NCBI GenBank assembly: GCA_963989245.1
Contig: OZ022345.1
Span: 30,815,827-30,879,826, forward strand
Direction: 5' to 3'
DNA: 64,000 nucleotides
Source of the DNA: Nansenia antarctica
Lineage: Eukaryota; Chordata; Actinopteri; Argentiniformes; Microstomatidae
Of this stretch, positions 7,712-16,976 are shown piece by piece. The position numbers were made by a program, and so were the translations under genes. The number at the start of each line of letters is the position of its first letter. Positions within the stretch are counted from its first letter, which is position 1. Under the pieces are notes generated by a model, which was not told the DNA's origin, ran no database searches, and was given only the letters and a program-made list of their open reading frames with translations.

Positions 7712-10501
7712 TGTTTCCAATCTAGACATCTCCATACCAGGTTACAACATTTTTCGCCAGGACAGAGCCATCAAAGGTGGTGGTGTAGTTTTGTTTGTTA
7801 AAGACCACCTGCAATGATCTTAATGTCCAAGTCTGTCCCCAAACAATTTGAACTGCTAGTGTTAAGGATCAAACTGTCTTCCAATTTCTCTCTCTCTGTC
7901 GCTGTCTGCTACAGACCACCCTCTGCCCCAGCTTGCACCCCAACTGCACTTGGTGTACTCCTAGCCCCACACGTTTCCTCTGAGTTTGTCGTCCTGGGTG
8001 ATCTCAACTGGGACATGTTCAACCCCCCAGACGTAGTCACGCAGCAATTCGATGCTCTGAACCTTTCCCAAATCATATCTGAGCCCACCAGACACAATCA
8101 GAAATTCCCTACATCTGCCACGCTGATTGATGTCATCCTTACGAATGCCCCTTCTAATTATAAATCTGGTGTCTTCAGTCAAGATCTGAGTGATCACTGT
8201 GCCATTGCCTGCATACGCTCTGGCTCCTCGATCAAGCGACCATCAGTGATTGTAACCAAGCGCTCTCTGAAGAAGTTTGAGCTGGGGGCCTTTCTCCACG
8301 ATGTTGCAGCAGAGAACTGGGACCGAATTAATTCAGTCTCCACTGTGGATGACGCCTGCTCCTATTTTAAGATGACTTTTAATCAGATCATCAACAAACA
8401 CGCCCACTCATAAAATCACGGATAAAGGATTGCTTCAGCCCCTGGTTTTCCCATGACTTGGCTGAGTTGATCCGCCAGAAGAACACCTTATGGCGGAAAG
8501 CTCGTTCCACCCAGTCTCCTGCTGACTGGCTTGCCTTTAGGCAGTGTAGAAATAAAAGCACTCAGGCTGTCAGAAAAGCCAAAACCAGTTACTTCTTGGA
8601 CAAATTTGCATCCTGTGGCTCTGATGCCAAGATGTTTTGGAAAACGGTCAAAGCCATGGAAAATAAACTCACTTCCCCTCATCTTCCTAGTGCAATGACC
8701 TTTGGTGACACTGTTGTCACTGACAAGTCTCACATGGCTTCGCTTTTTAATCATCACTTTGTCAACTCGGCCCATGTATTCTCAGCTACTCCCCCCATTG
8801 CTGCTTCATCACATTCTCCTCCTCCTTCCAGCTGTGACGCTTTCTCCTTTAAACCTGTCTTGACCTCAGAGCTTTTAGAGGAGCTAACCAAGCTAGACTC
8901 AAACAAGTCTGCTGGCCTTGATGGGCTCGAACCCATGTTTTTGAAAGCTGCTGCACCTGTCATTTCCGCTCCCATCACACGGCTATTCAACATGTCTTTT
9001 GAGCTGTCTGTCTTTCTTCCTGACTGGAAATCCGCGCTGGTCTTTCCCCTCTTTAAAGGTGGCTCTAGCTCCGACCCCAACTGCTACAGGCCCATCTCCA
9101 TCTTGCCGTGCCTGGCCAAGGTCCTGGAGAAGCTGGCTCACAAACAGCTCAGCCACTTCATGGCCTCAAACAACATCCTGTCCAACATGCAGTTTGGGTT
9201 CCGGCCTGGCCACGGGTGCATCACAGCTACCTTGAAAGTTCTGGATGACATTGTCACTTCCTTGGACTCCAAGCAGGTCTGCATCGCTGCCTTTATCGAC
9301 CTAGCTAAGGCCTTTGATTCTGTCAACCATTCCATCCTTCTACAGAGGCTCTCCAACATTGGTCTCTCGACAAACTCTTGCAACTGGTTTGCCAGCTATC
9401 TAACTGACCGAGTTCAGCAAGTGAAGACTGAAAACATCTTGTCAGACCATCTCACCATCTCTAAAGGGGTGCCTCAAGGCTCCATCTTGGGACCAACGTT
9501 GTTCTCAATCTACATCAATGATATAGCAAAAGATGCTGGCAAATCCCAGATCCATCTTTCCCTTCACTCCACTCTGCGGCTTCCACTCTACAACTCAGCC
9601 TCACCTCCACTGAGCAGTCTTTTCATCGCCTCCACCTTCTCCTCAACACCAAAAAAACAAAGTGCATTCTTTTCGACCGGAGACCTGGTGCCAGCAGCCC
9701 CCCTAAGATCTTCTGTGTTGACGGTTCCGAGCTGGAGTTTGTCTCTTGTTACAAATACCTTGGCCTTTGGCTGGACTCATCCCTTTCCTTCACCACCCAC
9801 ATAAAGCACCTGCAGACAAAAGTCAAAGCTCGCCTAAGCTTTTTATACCGGAACAAGGCCTCTTTCACCCGTGCAGCCAAACATACCCTTGTCAAGATGA
9901 CCATCCTGCCCATATTCGACTATGGCGATACCATCTATAGGATGGCATCTCAGTCTGCCCTCAGGAAACTCCACACACTCCATCACTCCGCCATTCGTTT
10001 TGCCACTGGTGCGCCTTTCACAACTCACCACTGTGACCTGTACACCCTTGTAGACTGGACATCTCTTCACAGCAGACGGCTCTGTCACTGGCTTCATCTT
10101 ATCTACAGAACCATACTTTGCAAAACACCTTTCTACCTCTCATCCCTTCTGCACCTCTCTCACCGCCCCGTCATCGTTCTAAGATCCAGTGATCTTGTCC
10201 GACTCACCATCCCCAAAGCCCGTACCGTTGTCGGTCGCAGCGCTTTCCGGTTCGCTGCAGCACACGACTGGAACACCTTACAGAACACCCTCAAACTCAC
10301 CGCCCTCACCTCACTCACTGCTTTCAAACAAATCCTGCATCGAACCGTAGTCGATCAATGCACCTGCTGATCACCGTCTCTCACCCATCCCATAACCCAT
10401 CACTGCCTCATTTTAAGTACCCCTGCTCCACTCCCCCCGCTATCCCTCACCTCCGCTCTTCCTCACCCCTACCTCCTCCTTCTCTCTCCCCTCTCTCTGA
10501 C
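7711..10501 (+). mobile_element. Non-LTR retrotransposon (LINE A), copy 1, 5'-truncated
   Basis: Begins abruptly in satellite within an apurinic-endonuclease domain, runs through reverse transcriptase to a C-terminal domain and into a 3' region. That region is interrupted by an L1 at 10511-16659 and resumes at about 16660-16762 up to satellite again. The repeat TTAGTATTT at 10502 and 16660 marks the L1 insertion. Same family and orientation as LINE copy 2 at 16977-19190. The RT resembles the L2/CR1/Jockey group. Confidence 0.85.
7712..10370 (+). pseudogene. LINE A copy 1 endonuclease-reverse transcriptase, frameshifted
   Basis: Endonuclease part: ISIPGYNIFRQDRAIKGGG, then a frameshift at about 7815, then VAVCYRPPS, LGDLNWDM and LSDHCAIA (SDH catalytic motif). 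RT part from 8458: SAGLDGLEPMFL, CYRPISILPCLAKVLEK, IDLAKAFDSVNH, GVPQGSILGPTLF. The catalytic YADD block expected just after 9550 is gone: the text jumps from IHL to out-of-frame sequence where copy 2 reads IHLYADD. Further frameshifts follow, and the C-terminal domain resumes at 9897-10370. The copy is dead, and is a partner for divergence dating with copy 2. Confidence 0.88.
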
Positions 10502-10896
10502 TTAGTATTTATTTATTTTTTTCCTTATCCAGGCATGTTATTATTATTTTTTTCCAAGTATTTTTATTCAAAAGTTACACAGTACAATATGATTAAACAT
10601 TTTACATTTTTTTTTTTTTTCATACATTTCTGCCCACCCCCCCACCCCCCCACCCAACCCCGAACATTTCCTGCAGGGCCCTAAAGTTACATTGGCATAG
10701 TAATAACATTAAAAAAGGAAAAAGAAAATAGATTAAAATAAAAGTTCACATTAGACAATGATAATGTTGTTGTATCACAGCTGCAACCAGGTAACTACCA
10801 AGACAGTACATATAGGATCTACAGAGACATAGACAGGTCATCGCAACATTACATGGACCAACACTAGAGAGGTGACATGTCAGAAGCCTGCATCCC

Positions 10897-13800
10897 TTAG
10901 GTTGGAACTTCAGGGAGAGTCTTAAGACCATCAAAATATGCCAACACAGAGCCCCATGTAGAATAAAATTTGCTTGTGGAACCTCTAATTGTGTATTTAA
11001 TTTTTTCTAATTTAAGATATAGCATTAGGTCTCTCAGCCATGCTGAAACTGTGGGCGGTTTCGGTGATTTCCAATCAAGCAGTATTCTCCTCCGAGCCAA
11101 TAGGGAAGCAAAAGACACGCTATTCTTTTGGATGTTAGTCAGTCGGTCGCTCTCTGAGACCCCGAAGATGGCAGTCAGGGCATTTGGTCGTACATCAATA
11201 CCCAGTGCCTCGGACATAATTTTAAAGAAATTTGACCAATATCCAGTCAGTTGAGGACAGGTCCAAAACATATGGGTAAGGTCTGCTGGGGCATTGTGAC
11301 ACCGATCACAAATATCGTTAAGCTCAGGGAATATTTTGGATAGTCTGTGTTTACTGAAATGGACACGATGAAGAACTTTAAATTGTATAAGTCCAAGTCG
11401 GGCACAAGAGGTGCTCCTATTCACTCTGTCTAATGCATTGTTCCATGTTTCATCTGCTATTTGTTGACCAAGTTCTTCCTCCCAGCTTGTTCTAATCTTA
11501 TGAATTGACTCTCCTTTAAGGGACATTATGATGTCGTAGAGTCTCGATATATGACCTTTTTGACTGGTGGGAGTATCGAGGATTGTGTCAAGTACAGATA
11601 ATGGAGGCATGTTAGGGAAGGACGGGCATTGACTTTGGATGAAATGACGGATCTGGAAATAGCGAAAGAGGTTCGAGTTAGGTAGATGGAATTTATTTGA
11701 GAGGTCACGAAAGTTTGCAAATATGCCATCTATGTATAGGTCTCCAAATTTTACAAGGCCCACCTGTCGCCAAAGAGAAAAAGTTACATCTTGCTTTGCT
11801 GGAATAAAGAGGTGGTTGTGACATATTGGACTCTGGATTGAAAAGCTTTGAAGTTTGAAATGTGCTCTAAACTGGGACCATATTCGGAGAGTAGAGACAA
11901 CAACTGCACTGTTGGTGTATTTAGAGGGAGATAATGGCATCTTAGATGTGACCAGGGCGTGAAGAGAGGACGAGGAACAAGACTTTGCCTCCATCAGGCA
12001 CCAGCCCGCATTTGAAGAGTGAGTCCAGTGGACGACTTTCTGTATGTTAGCGGCCCAATAGTGGAAAAGAAGGTTTGGAAGGGCTAGGCCCCCCACCTGT
12101 CTATGCCTTTGAAGTATTTCTTTGCGGACCCTCGGAGATTTACCACCCCAAATAAAAGATGATATAAGCCTGTCTATAGAATTAAAGAAGGATTTTGGAA
12201 GAAACACGGGTAGACATTGGAATAAATATAAGAATCTGGGTAGGGCATTCATTTTGACCGAATTTACTCTGCCTGCCAAGGACAAGTGGAGAGCATCCCA
12301 TCTCTGAAGGTCAGATTTAAGTTTGTTTACGAGAGGTTCGAAATTATGTTTGTAGAGGCCTGTGAAGTCCCGGGTAATATTAACTCCTAAGTATTTAAAA
12401 CCAACTTTGGATGTTTGAAAGGGCAAGCTGCTCTGGGGGATCTGAAGCGCCAAGGCGTTTAACAGGAAGCATTCGCTTTTAGAGAAGTTCAGCTTATATC
12501 CAGAGAAGAGGCCAAAACTGGAGAGTAGCTTCGTGATGTCAGGCATACATGACACAGGGTCGGACATATATAATAACAGGTCATCCGCATATAAAGATAG
12601 CTTGTGTTCCGAGCCCCATCTCTGTATCCCATGCATAAAGGCTGCAGATTTGAGTGCTATTGAGAGGGGTTCAAGTGCCAAGACAAACAACAAAGGGCTC
12701 AACGGACAACCTTGCCGTGTTCCCCTTGACAAGGGAAAGTACTGAGAGCGGGTCCCATTTGTGACCACCGATGCCCTAGGGGAGGAGTAAAGCAACTTAA
12801 TCCAGGAGATATATTTGGGCCCAAAACCAAATCTTTGTAAAACTTCAAACAAATATGTCCACTCGACCCTGTCGAATGCCTTCTCAGCATCCAGTGAGAT
12901 AACTACTTCTGGTATAGTATCAGACGCAGGGGAGAATATCACGCCTAAGAGACGACGAATATTCGAATAGGAGTGGCGGCCTTTGATAAAACCAGATTGG
13001 TCTGTCAATATTATATCAGGTAGGATGGGGTCTAATCGGGTAGCCAGAGCCTTCGCTAGTATCTTGGCATCCACATTCAAAAGTGAGATAGGCCTGTAGG
13101 AACCACAGTTAGAAGCAACCTTTCCTGGTTTAAGCAGAAGTGTAATAGATGCCTCTGTAAGTGTTTGTGGTAAGGTTCCTCTGTCCATGGAGTCCTTAAA
13201 CATGTCTAGAAGCAAAGGGGCCAATTTAGTGGTGAATTTTTTGTAAAATTCGATTGGATAGCCATCCGGGCCTGGAGCTTTCCCACTCTGCATTCCCCTA
13301 ATTGATTCAATTATTTCCTGCATTTCCCCGGGTCTATCTGAAATTTCTTTCTGAGAGCGATTCATTTGGGGAATATTTAATTTATCCAAAAACTTCAGCA
13401 TAGGTGAACTGTCAGAAGGTGTTTCAGAGGTATATAACTTTGAGTAAAAAGTTTTGAAAGTGTCATTAATTGCAGTTGGATTAACTATGTGTTCGTTTGA
13501 AGTATTTATAATCTCTGATATATATTGAGTGGCAGACCTGCATTTGAGTTGATGGGCCAGAAGTCGTCCTGCCTTTTCTCCATGTTCGAATACTAAACCT
13601 CGTGAACGAAGTAATAGTCTCTCAGCCTGATCAGTAGAAGACAAATTATACTGTGTTTGAAGACCCAGTCTTTCTTTGTATATCTCTGGTGAAGGGGATA
13701 TAGAATATTGTCTGTCCAGTTCAGATATGGAGTTCAGGAGGTTAATCTGTTCATTTTGTTTTGCCTTCTTTAACTGGGCCGAGTATGCTATGATCTCACC

Positions 13801-14718
13801 TCTAATGACAGCTTTTAGTGTTTCCCATAATAAAGATGGGGATGTTGAATCATTTTTGTTTGTTTCAAGAAAATTGTCAATTGTCACAGAGATTGTCGAA
13901 CAGAAATATTTGTCTGCAAGTAAGGCTGTATTTAATCTCCATGGTGGCCGTTCTCTTCGGTTAAGAGAGAAGGAGAGATCCATCAAGACAGGAGAGTGAT
14001 CGGATTCAACTATGGTTGAATATTTAATTTTCCTTATTGAGGGGAGAAGTGATTTGTCTATAAAAAAATAATCGATCCTGGAGTATGTGTGGTGTACATG
14101 AGAGAAGAATGAAAACTCTTTGCTTTGAGGAAAGCTGTATCGCCAGGGGTCCACACATCCTATCTGGGATATAAAAGTGTTCAAAGCTGCAGCCATTTTT
14201 GAAGGGGACCTAGATTTAGGGTGAGACCTGTCTAAGCTTGGGTTGATGGCACAGTTAAAGTCACCTCCCAGGATTAATGTTTGTGACTGCACATTAGGCA
14301 TGGACGAAATAAGCCTTTTGATAAAATGTTCATCATCCCAATTTGGAGCATATACATTCGCAAGCAAAACTCGTGTGTGAAAGAGGGAGCCAGAAACCAT
14401 AATAAATCGACCTTGTGGATCAGAAATGATATCTGTTGGAGTGAATTGTATTTTTTTGTTAATTAAGATTGCTACTCCTCTCGCCTTAGCACTAAAATTA
14501 GAATGGAATACTTGCCCCACCCAAGATTTCCTAAGTCTATTGTGATCCTTGACTACCAGGTGTGTTTCTTGCAAAAAAGCTATATCAATTTTATGATGCT
14601 TAAGATGGTTGAAAATTCTAGTTCTTTTAACTGGTCCATTAAGGCCTTTTACATTCCAGGAAGCAAAGCTCACTGGTGATCCAATATCTGTCACTGTGCT
14701 ATTTGGTATATTAGCCAT
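10897..14718 (-). CDS. L1 ORF2p: endonuclease and reverse transcriptase, 1,273 aa
   Basis: One open frame from ATG 14718. Residues about 15-250 form an apurinic-type endonuclease: WNVKGLNG, catalytic Glu in LQETHL (E51), GGDFNC (D153, N155), SDHSP (239-243). Residues about 470-760 form the reverse transcriptase: GKAPGPDGYPIEFY, YRPISLLNVDAKILAK, SLDAEKAFDRVEW (D610), GTRQGCPLSPLLF, and catalytic YADD at 710-713. A Cys/His motif CDRC...HMFWTC lies near the C-terminus. Role: nicks target DNA and primes reverse transcription on it. All catalytic residues are present and the length is normal for the L1 family, so activity is plausible but untested. Confidence 0.95.
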   Translation of the reverse strand: MANIPNSTVTDIGSPVSFASWNVKGLNGPVKRTRIFNHLKHHKIDIAFLQETHLVVKDHNRLRKSWVGQVFHSNFSAKARGVAILINKKIQFTPTDIISDPQGRFIMVSGSLFHTRVLLANVYAPNWDDEHFIKRLISSMPNVQSQTLILGGDFNCAINPSLDRSHPKSRSPSKMAAALNTFISQIGCVDPWRYSFPQSKEFSFFSHVHHTYSRIDYFFIDKSLLPSIRKIKYSTIVESDHSPVLMDLSFSLNRRERPPWRLNTALLADKYFCSTISVTIDNFLETNKNDSTSPSLLWETLKAVIRGEIIAYSAQLKKAKQNEQINLLNSISELDRQYSISPSPEIYKERLGLQTQYNLSSTDQAERLLLRSRGLVFEHGEKAGRLLAHQLKCRSATQYISEIINTSNEHIVNPTAINDTFKTFYSKLYTSETPSDSSPMLKFLDKLNIPQMNRSQKEISDRPGEMQEIIESIRGMQSGKAPGPDGYPIEFYKKFTTKLAPLLLDMFKDSMDRGTLPQTLTEASITLLLKPGKVASNCGSYRPISLLNVDAKILAKALATRLDPILPDIILTDQSGFIKGRHSYSNIRRLLGVIFSPASDTIPEVVISLDAEKAFDRVEWTYLFEVLQRFGFGPKYISWIKLLYSSPRASVVTNGTRSQYFPLSRGTRQGCPLSPLLFVLALEPLSIALKSAAFMHGIQRWGSEHKLSLYADDLLLYMSDPVSCMPDITKLLSSFGLFSGYKLNFSKSECFLLNALALQIPQSSLPFQTSKVGFKYLGVNITRDFTGLYKHNFEPLVNKLKSDLQRWDALHLSLAGRVNSVKMNALPRFLYLFQCLPVFLPKSFFNSIDRLISSFIWGGKSPRVRKEILQRHRQVGGLALPNLLFHYWAANIQKVVHWTHSSNAGWCLMEAKSCSSSSLHALVTSKMPLSPSKYTNSAVVVSTLRIWSQFRAHFKLQSFSIQSPICHNHLFIPAKQDVTFSLWRQVGLVKFGDLYIDGIFANFRDLSNKFHLPNSNLFRYFQIRHFIQSQCPSFPNMPPLSVLDTILDTPTSQKGHISRLYDIIMSLKGESIHKIRTSWEEELGQQIADETWNNALDRVNRSTSCARLGLIQFKVLHRVHFSKHRLSKIFPELNDICDRCHNAPADLTHMFWTCPQLTGYWSNFFKIMSEALGIDVRPNALTAIFGVSESDRLTNIQKNSVSFASLLARRRILLDWKSPKPPTVSAWLRDLMLYLKLEKIKYTIRGSTSKFYSTWGSVLAYFDGLKTLPEVPT

Positions 14719-15606
14719 TTAGCATATTTGGTACCGTATACAGGACTTGGAAGGATATAGGCTGTATACCGCATTGAAGGTAAAAGTGCAAAAAATTATG
14801 AGAAATAATAAACGTTAACCAATGATAACCCCATAGGACCCTGCACCCCCTACCCATTGAACTAAATCCCGATGACCCCCCTCCCACCCCCACCCCTCCC
14901 ATCCCGAAAAACACCCATGTTCCTATGCTCGCCTTCTGAACACTGACGAGCTGCAGGACCTTAAACTTCTCTTGTCTCTCCCGGTAGGACATCCTACCTA
15001 CAAAAACCTACAAAAACCTCCCTCTTCTAAGAGGTTCCCGACATAAGTATATCAATTGAAACATGTAGGCTAGTAACTTATATGAAGTGTAACAATACAC
15101 AGCAATTAAACACACAGTTTAACCTAAACAAAGCATAAACATATTTGTATTATTAACATGACCAACTTGGCAAAGGGCATTGTTAACTATGGTAAACATA
15201 AGACCGTGGGCAATAGAACAAAAAACAAATCGAATCACATCACCGTACTCCTCCGTGTGTGCTTTGCTGCCCTCTGGTGTTGAGCAGCTGATCGTCAGTA
15301 CACAGTCTGTAGTTCGCCTCCTCCGTGTCTGCTACGCTGCCCTCTGGTGTTGAGCAGCTGAACGTCAGTACACAGTCTGCAACTCGCCTACTCCGTGTCT
15401 GCTATGCTGCCCTCTGGTGTTGAGCAGCCGAACGTCAGCACAAAGTCTGCAATTCGACTCCCCCGTGTCTGCTATGCTGCCCTCTGGTGTTGAGCAGCTG
15501 AACGTCAGTACAAAGTTTGTAATTCGACTCCTCCGTGTATATGCTATGCTGCCCTCTGGTGTTGCGCAGCAGCTTGTAACAACAGTTCTTGACATTAAAC
15601 TTTAAA
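14719..15606 (-). other. Long L1 inter-ORF spacer
   Basis: 888 bp separate ORF1 (ends 15607) from ORF2 (starts 14718), with no shared frame. It holds five ~70-bp tandem repeats and about 520 bp of A/T-rich DNA without a coding frame I can support. Mammalian L1 spacers are only tens of bases, so ORF2 translation here would need another route. Confidence 0.85.
15243..15590 (-). repeat. Five ~70-bp tandem repeats with CTCF-like cores in L1
   Basis: The plus-strand motif GCTGCCCTCTGGTGTTG recurs at about 15267, 15337, 15407, 15477 and 15549 (spacing 70, 70, 70, 72). On the sense strand it reads ACACCAGAGGGCAGC, close to the CTCF core CCACNAGRGGGC. The remainder of each unit is CTCCKYGTGTMTGCTNTGC-like and GAACGTCAGTACA-like sequence. 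Confidence 0.88.
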
Positions 15607-16506
15607 CTAGTCTTCTCCAGCTGTTGCAGTGTTGATGCGACGATCATAGAACTCTTTAGCCTCTTCGGGTGTCTGGAATTCGAATGTTTTGTTCTGAAAG
15701 GTGACGCGGAGTCTGGCCGGGTGGAGCAGACTGAACTGAATCTTCTTGTGATAAAGAGCTGATTTGATGTCGTTAAATGCTGCTCGTTTCTTGGAAAGGG
15801 CCGCGCTCAAGTCAGGGTAACATCTGATGGTTCTGTCGTGGTAGCGCAATTCGTGCTGCCTGGCCCAACGCAGCGCGCGTTCCTTCTCCTGATAGCGAAG
15901 GAAACACACCACGAACGGCCGTGGCGGAGCACCCTCCCTAGGCTTGGGACGGAGGGAGCGGTGCGCTCTCTCCAGCTCCGGTGGTTTCTCAAATACTTCC
16001 CTTCCCATAACCTCCACCAACATCTCAGATATGAATTGGATCGGGTCCTGGCCGTGTTCGCTGCCCTCAGGTATGTTAACAATGCGTAGATTAACCCGGC
16101 GAGATCTATTCTCAAGGTCTTCAATTTTATCCATAAGGGACGTGTTGGCTGTTTGTAGTGTCTCCACTATTTTCTCCGTGGCATTGACCCGTTCGAAGTT
16201 TTCACCTGTTATGGCTTCCATCGAGACCAAGCGGCTTTGGAATGAGTTAACAGTGGTTCGCAGGGAATCGACAGAGTCTTGTAATGGTTTCACAGAGTCT
16301 CTGATCAGAGTGGACATATCTTCATAAAGGCTGGCACGTTGTTTTGCCAATTCCGAAATTAACTTCGTCATAGAGAGCGTGTCTTCATTGTCCTCCTCCG
16401 CCTGGCTAGCATTGGTTGTAGATGCAGCGGCCATTGTTGCTAGTTTGCTGCTCAGAGATCTAGTTTTTGTCGCTGTATCTGGTTGTTTTCCTTTATAAAT
16501 CGGCAT
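15607..16506 (-). CDS. L1 ORF1p, RNA-binding protein, 299 aa
   Basis: Uninterrupted from ATG 16506. A heptad-rich region, residues about 45-136, is the predicted trimerising coiled coil. It is followed by RSRRVNLRIVNIPEG (about 135-148) opening an RRM-like domain, PFVVCFLRYQEKERAL within it (197-212), and a basic C-terminal domain (about 216-290). This is the standard L1 ORF1p layout (Transposase_22 type), which coats L1 RNA and chaperones it. It lies upstream of ORF2 on the same strand. Confidence 0.93.
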   Translation of the reverse strand: MPIYKGKQPDTATKTRSLSSKLATMAAASTTNASQAEEDNEDTLSMTKLISELAKQRASLYEDMSTLIRDSVKPLQDSVDSLRTTVNSFQSRLVSMEAITGENFERVNATEKIVETLQTANTSLMDKIEDLENRSRRVNLRIVNIPEGSEHGQDPIQFISEMLVEVMGREVFEKPPELERAHRSLRPKPREGAPPRPFVVCFLRYQEKERALRWARQHELRYHDRTIRCYPDLSAALSKKRAAFNDIKSALYHKKIQFSLLHPARLRVTFQNKTFEFQTPEEAKEFYDRRINTATAGED

Positions 16507-16668
16507 TTCTTGTTTGAAACTGAACTATATCTTTATGCCCACAATTCGGGAGTGCTTCGTAATAGATTAGCTACATGTACAAGTTAGAATAGAAGTGAAT
16601 AGTCGGGAGCTCCTCTTTCAACCGTCTTCCTTCTACATAGCCAAACCGGAAGCCGACTGTTAGTATTT

Positions 16669-16760
16669 TAATGCATCTGTATTTGCCAGTGTTTTATTGT
16701 TGTAAATTATTTAACCTTGTTTTATTTCTAGCTGCATTTGTAAATAATAATTTGTTCTTA

Positions 16761-16801
<41 letters not shown>

Positions 16802-16976
16802 TAGGTAAAGTAGTATATATATATATAGGTAGGTACAGTAGTATATATAGGTAGGTACAGTAGTATATACTGTATATAGGTAGGTACAGTAGTATATACA
16901 TATATATATACTGTATATAGGTAGGTACAGTAGTATATATATATATAGGTAGTATATAGTAGTATATAGACTGGTC
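16669..16976. repeat. LINE A copy 1 3' remnant, then satellite segment
   Basis: 16669-16762 is A/T-rich DNA continuing the 3' end of LINE A copy 1 after the L1 insertion. From about 16763 the GGTAGGTACAGTAGTATATA array resumes. Confidence 0.75.

Larger units (their letters stand above)
10511..16659 (-). mobile_element. Full-length L1-type LINE with intact ORF1 and ORF2
   Basis: About 6.15 kb on the minus strand: 5' region 16659-16507, ORF1, an 888-bp inter-ORF spacer with five ~70-bp tandem repeats, ORF2, a 3' region of about 390 bp, and an A/T-rich tail (on plus, ATTTATTTTTTT at 10511). Nine-base direct repeats TTAGTATTT (10502-10510 and 16660-16668) flank it inside the 3' part of LINE A copy 1. 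Both long frames are uninterrupted, so this is a candidate recently active copy. Confidence 0.9.
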
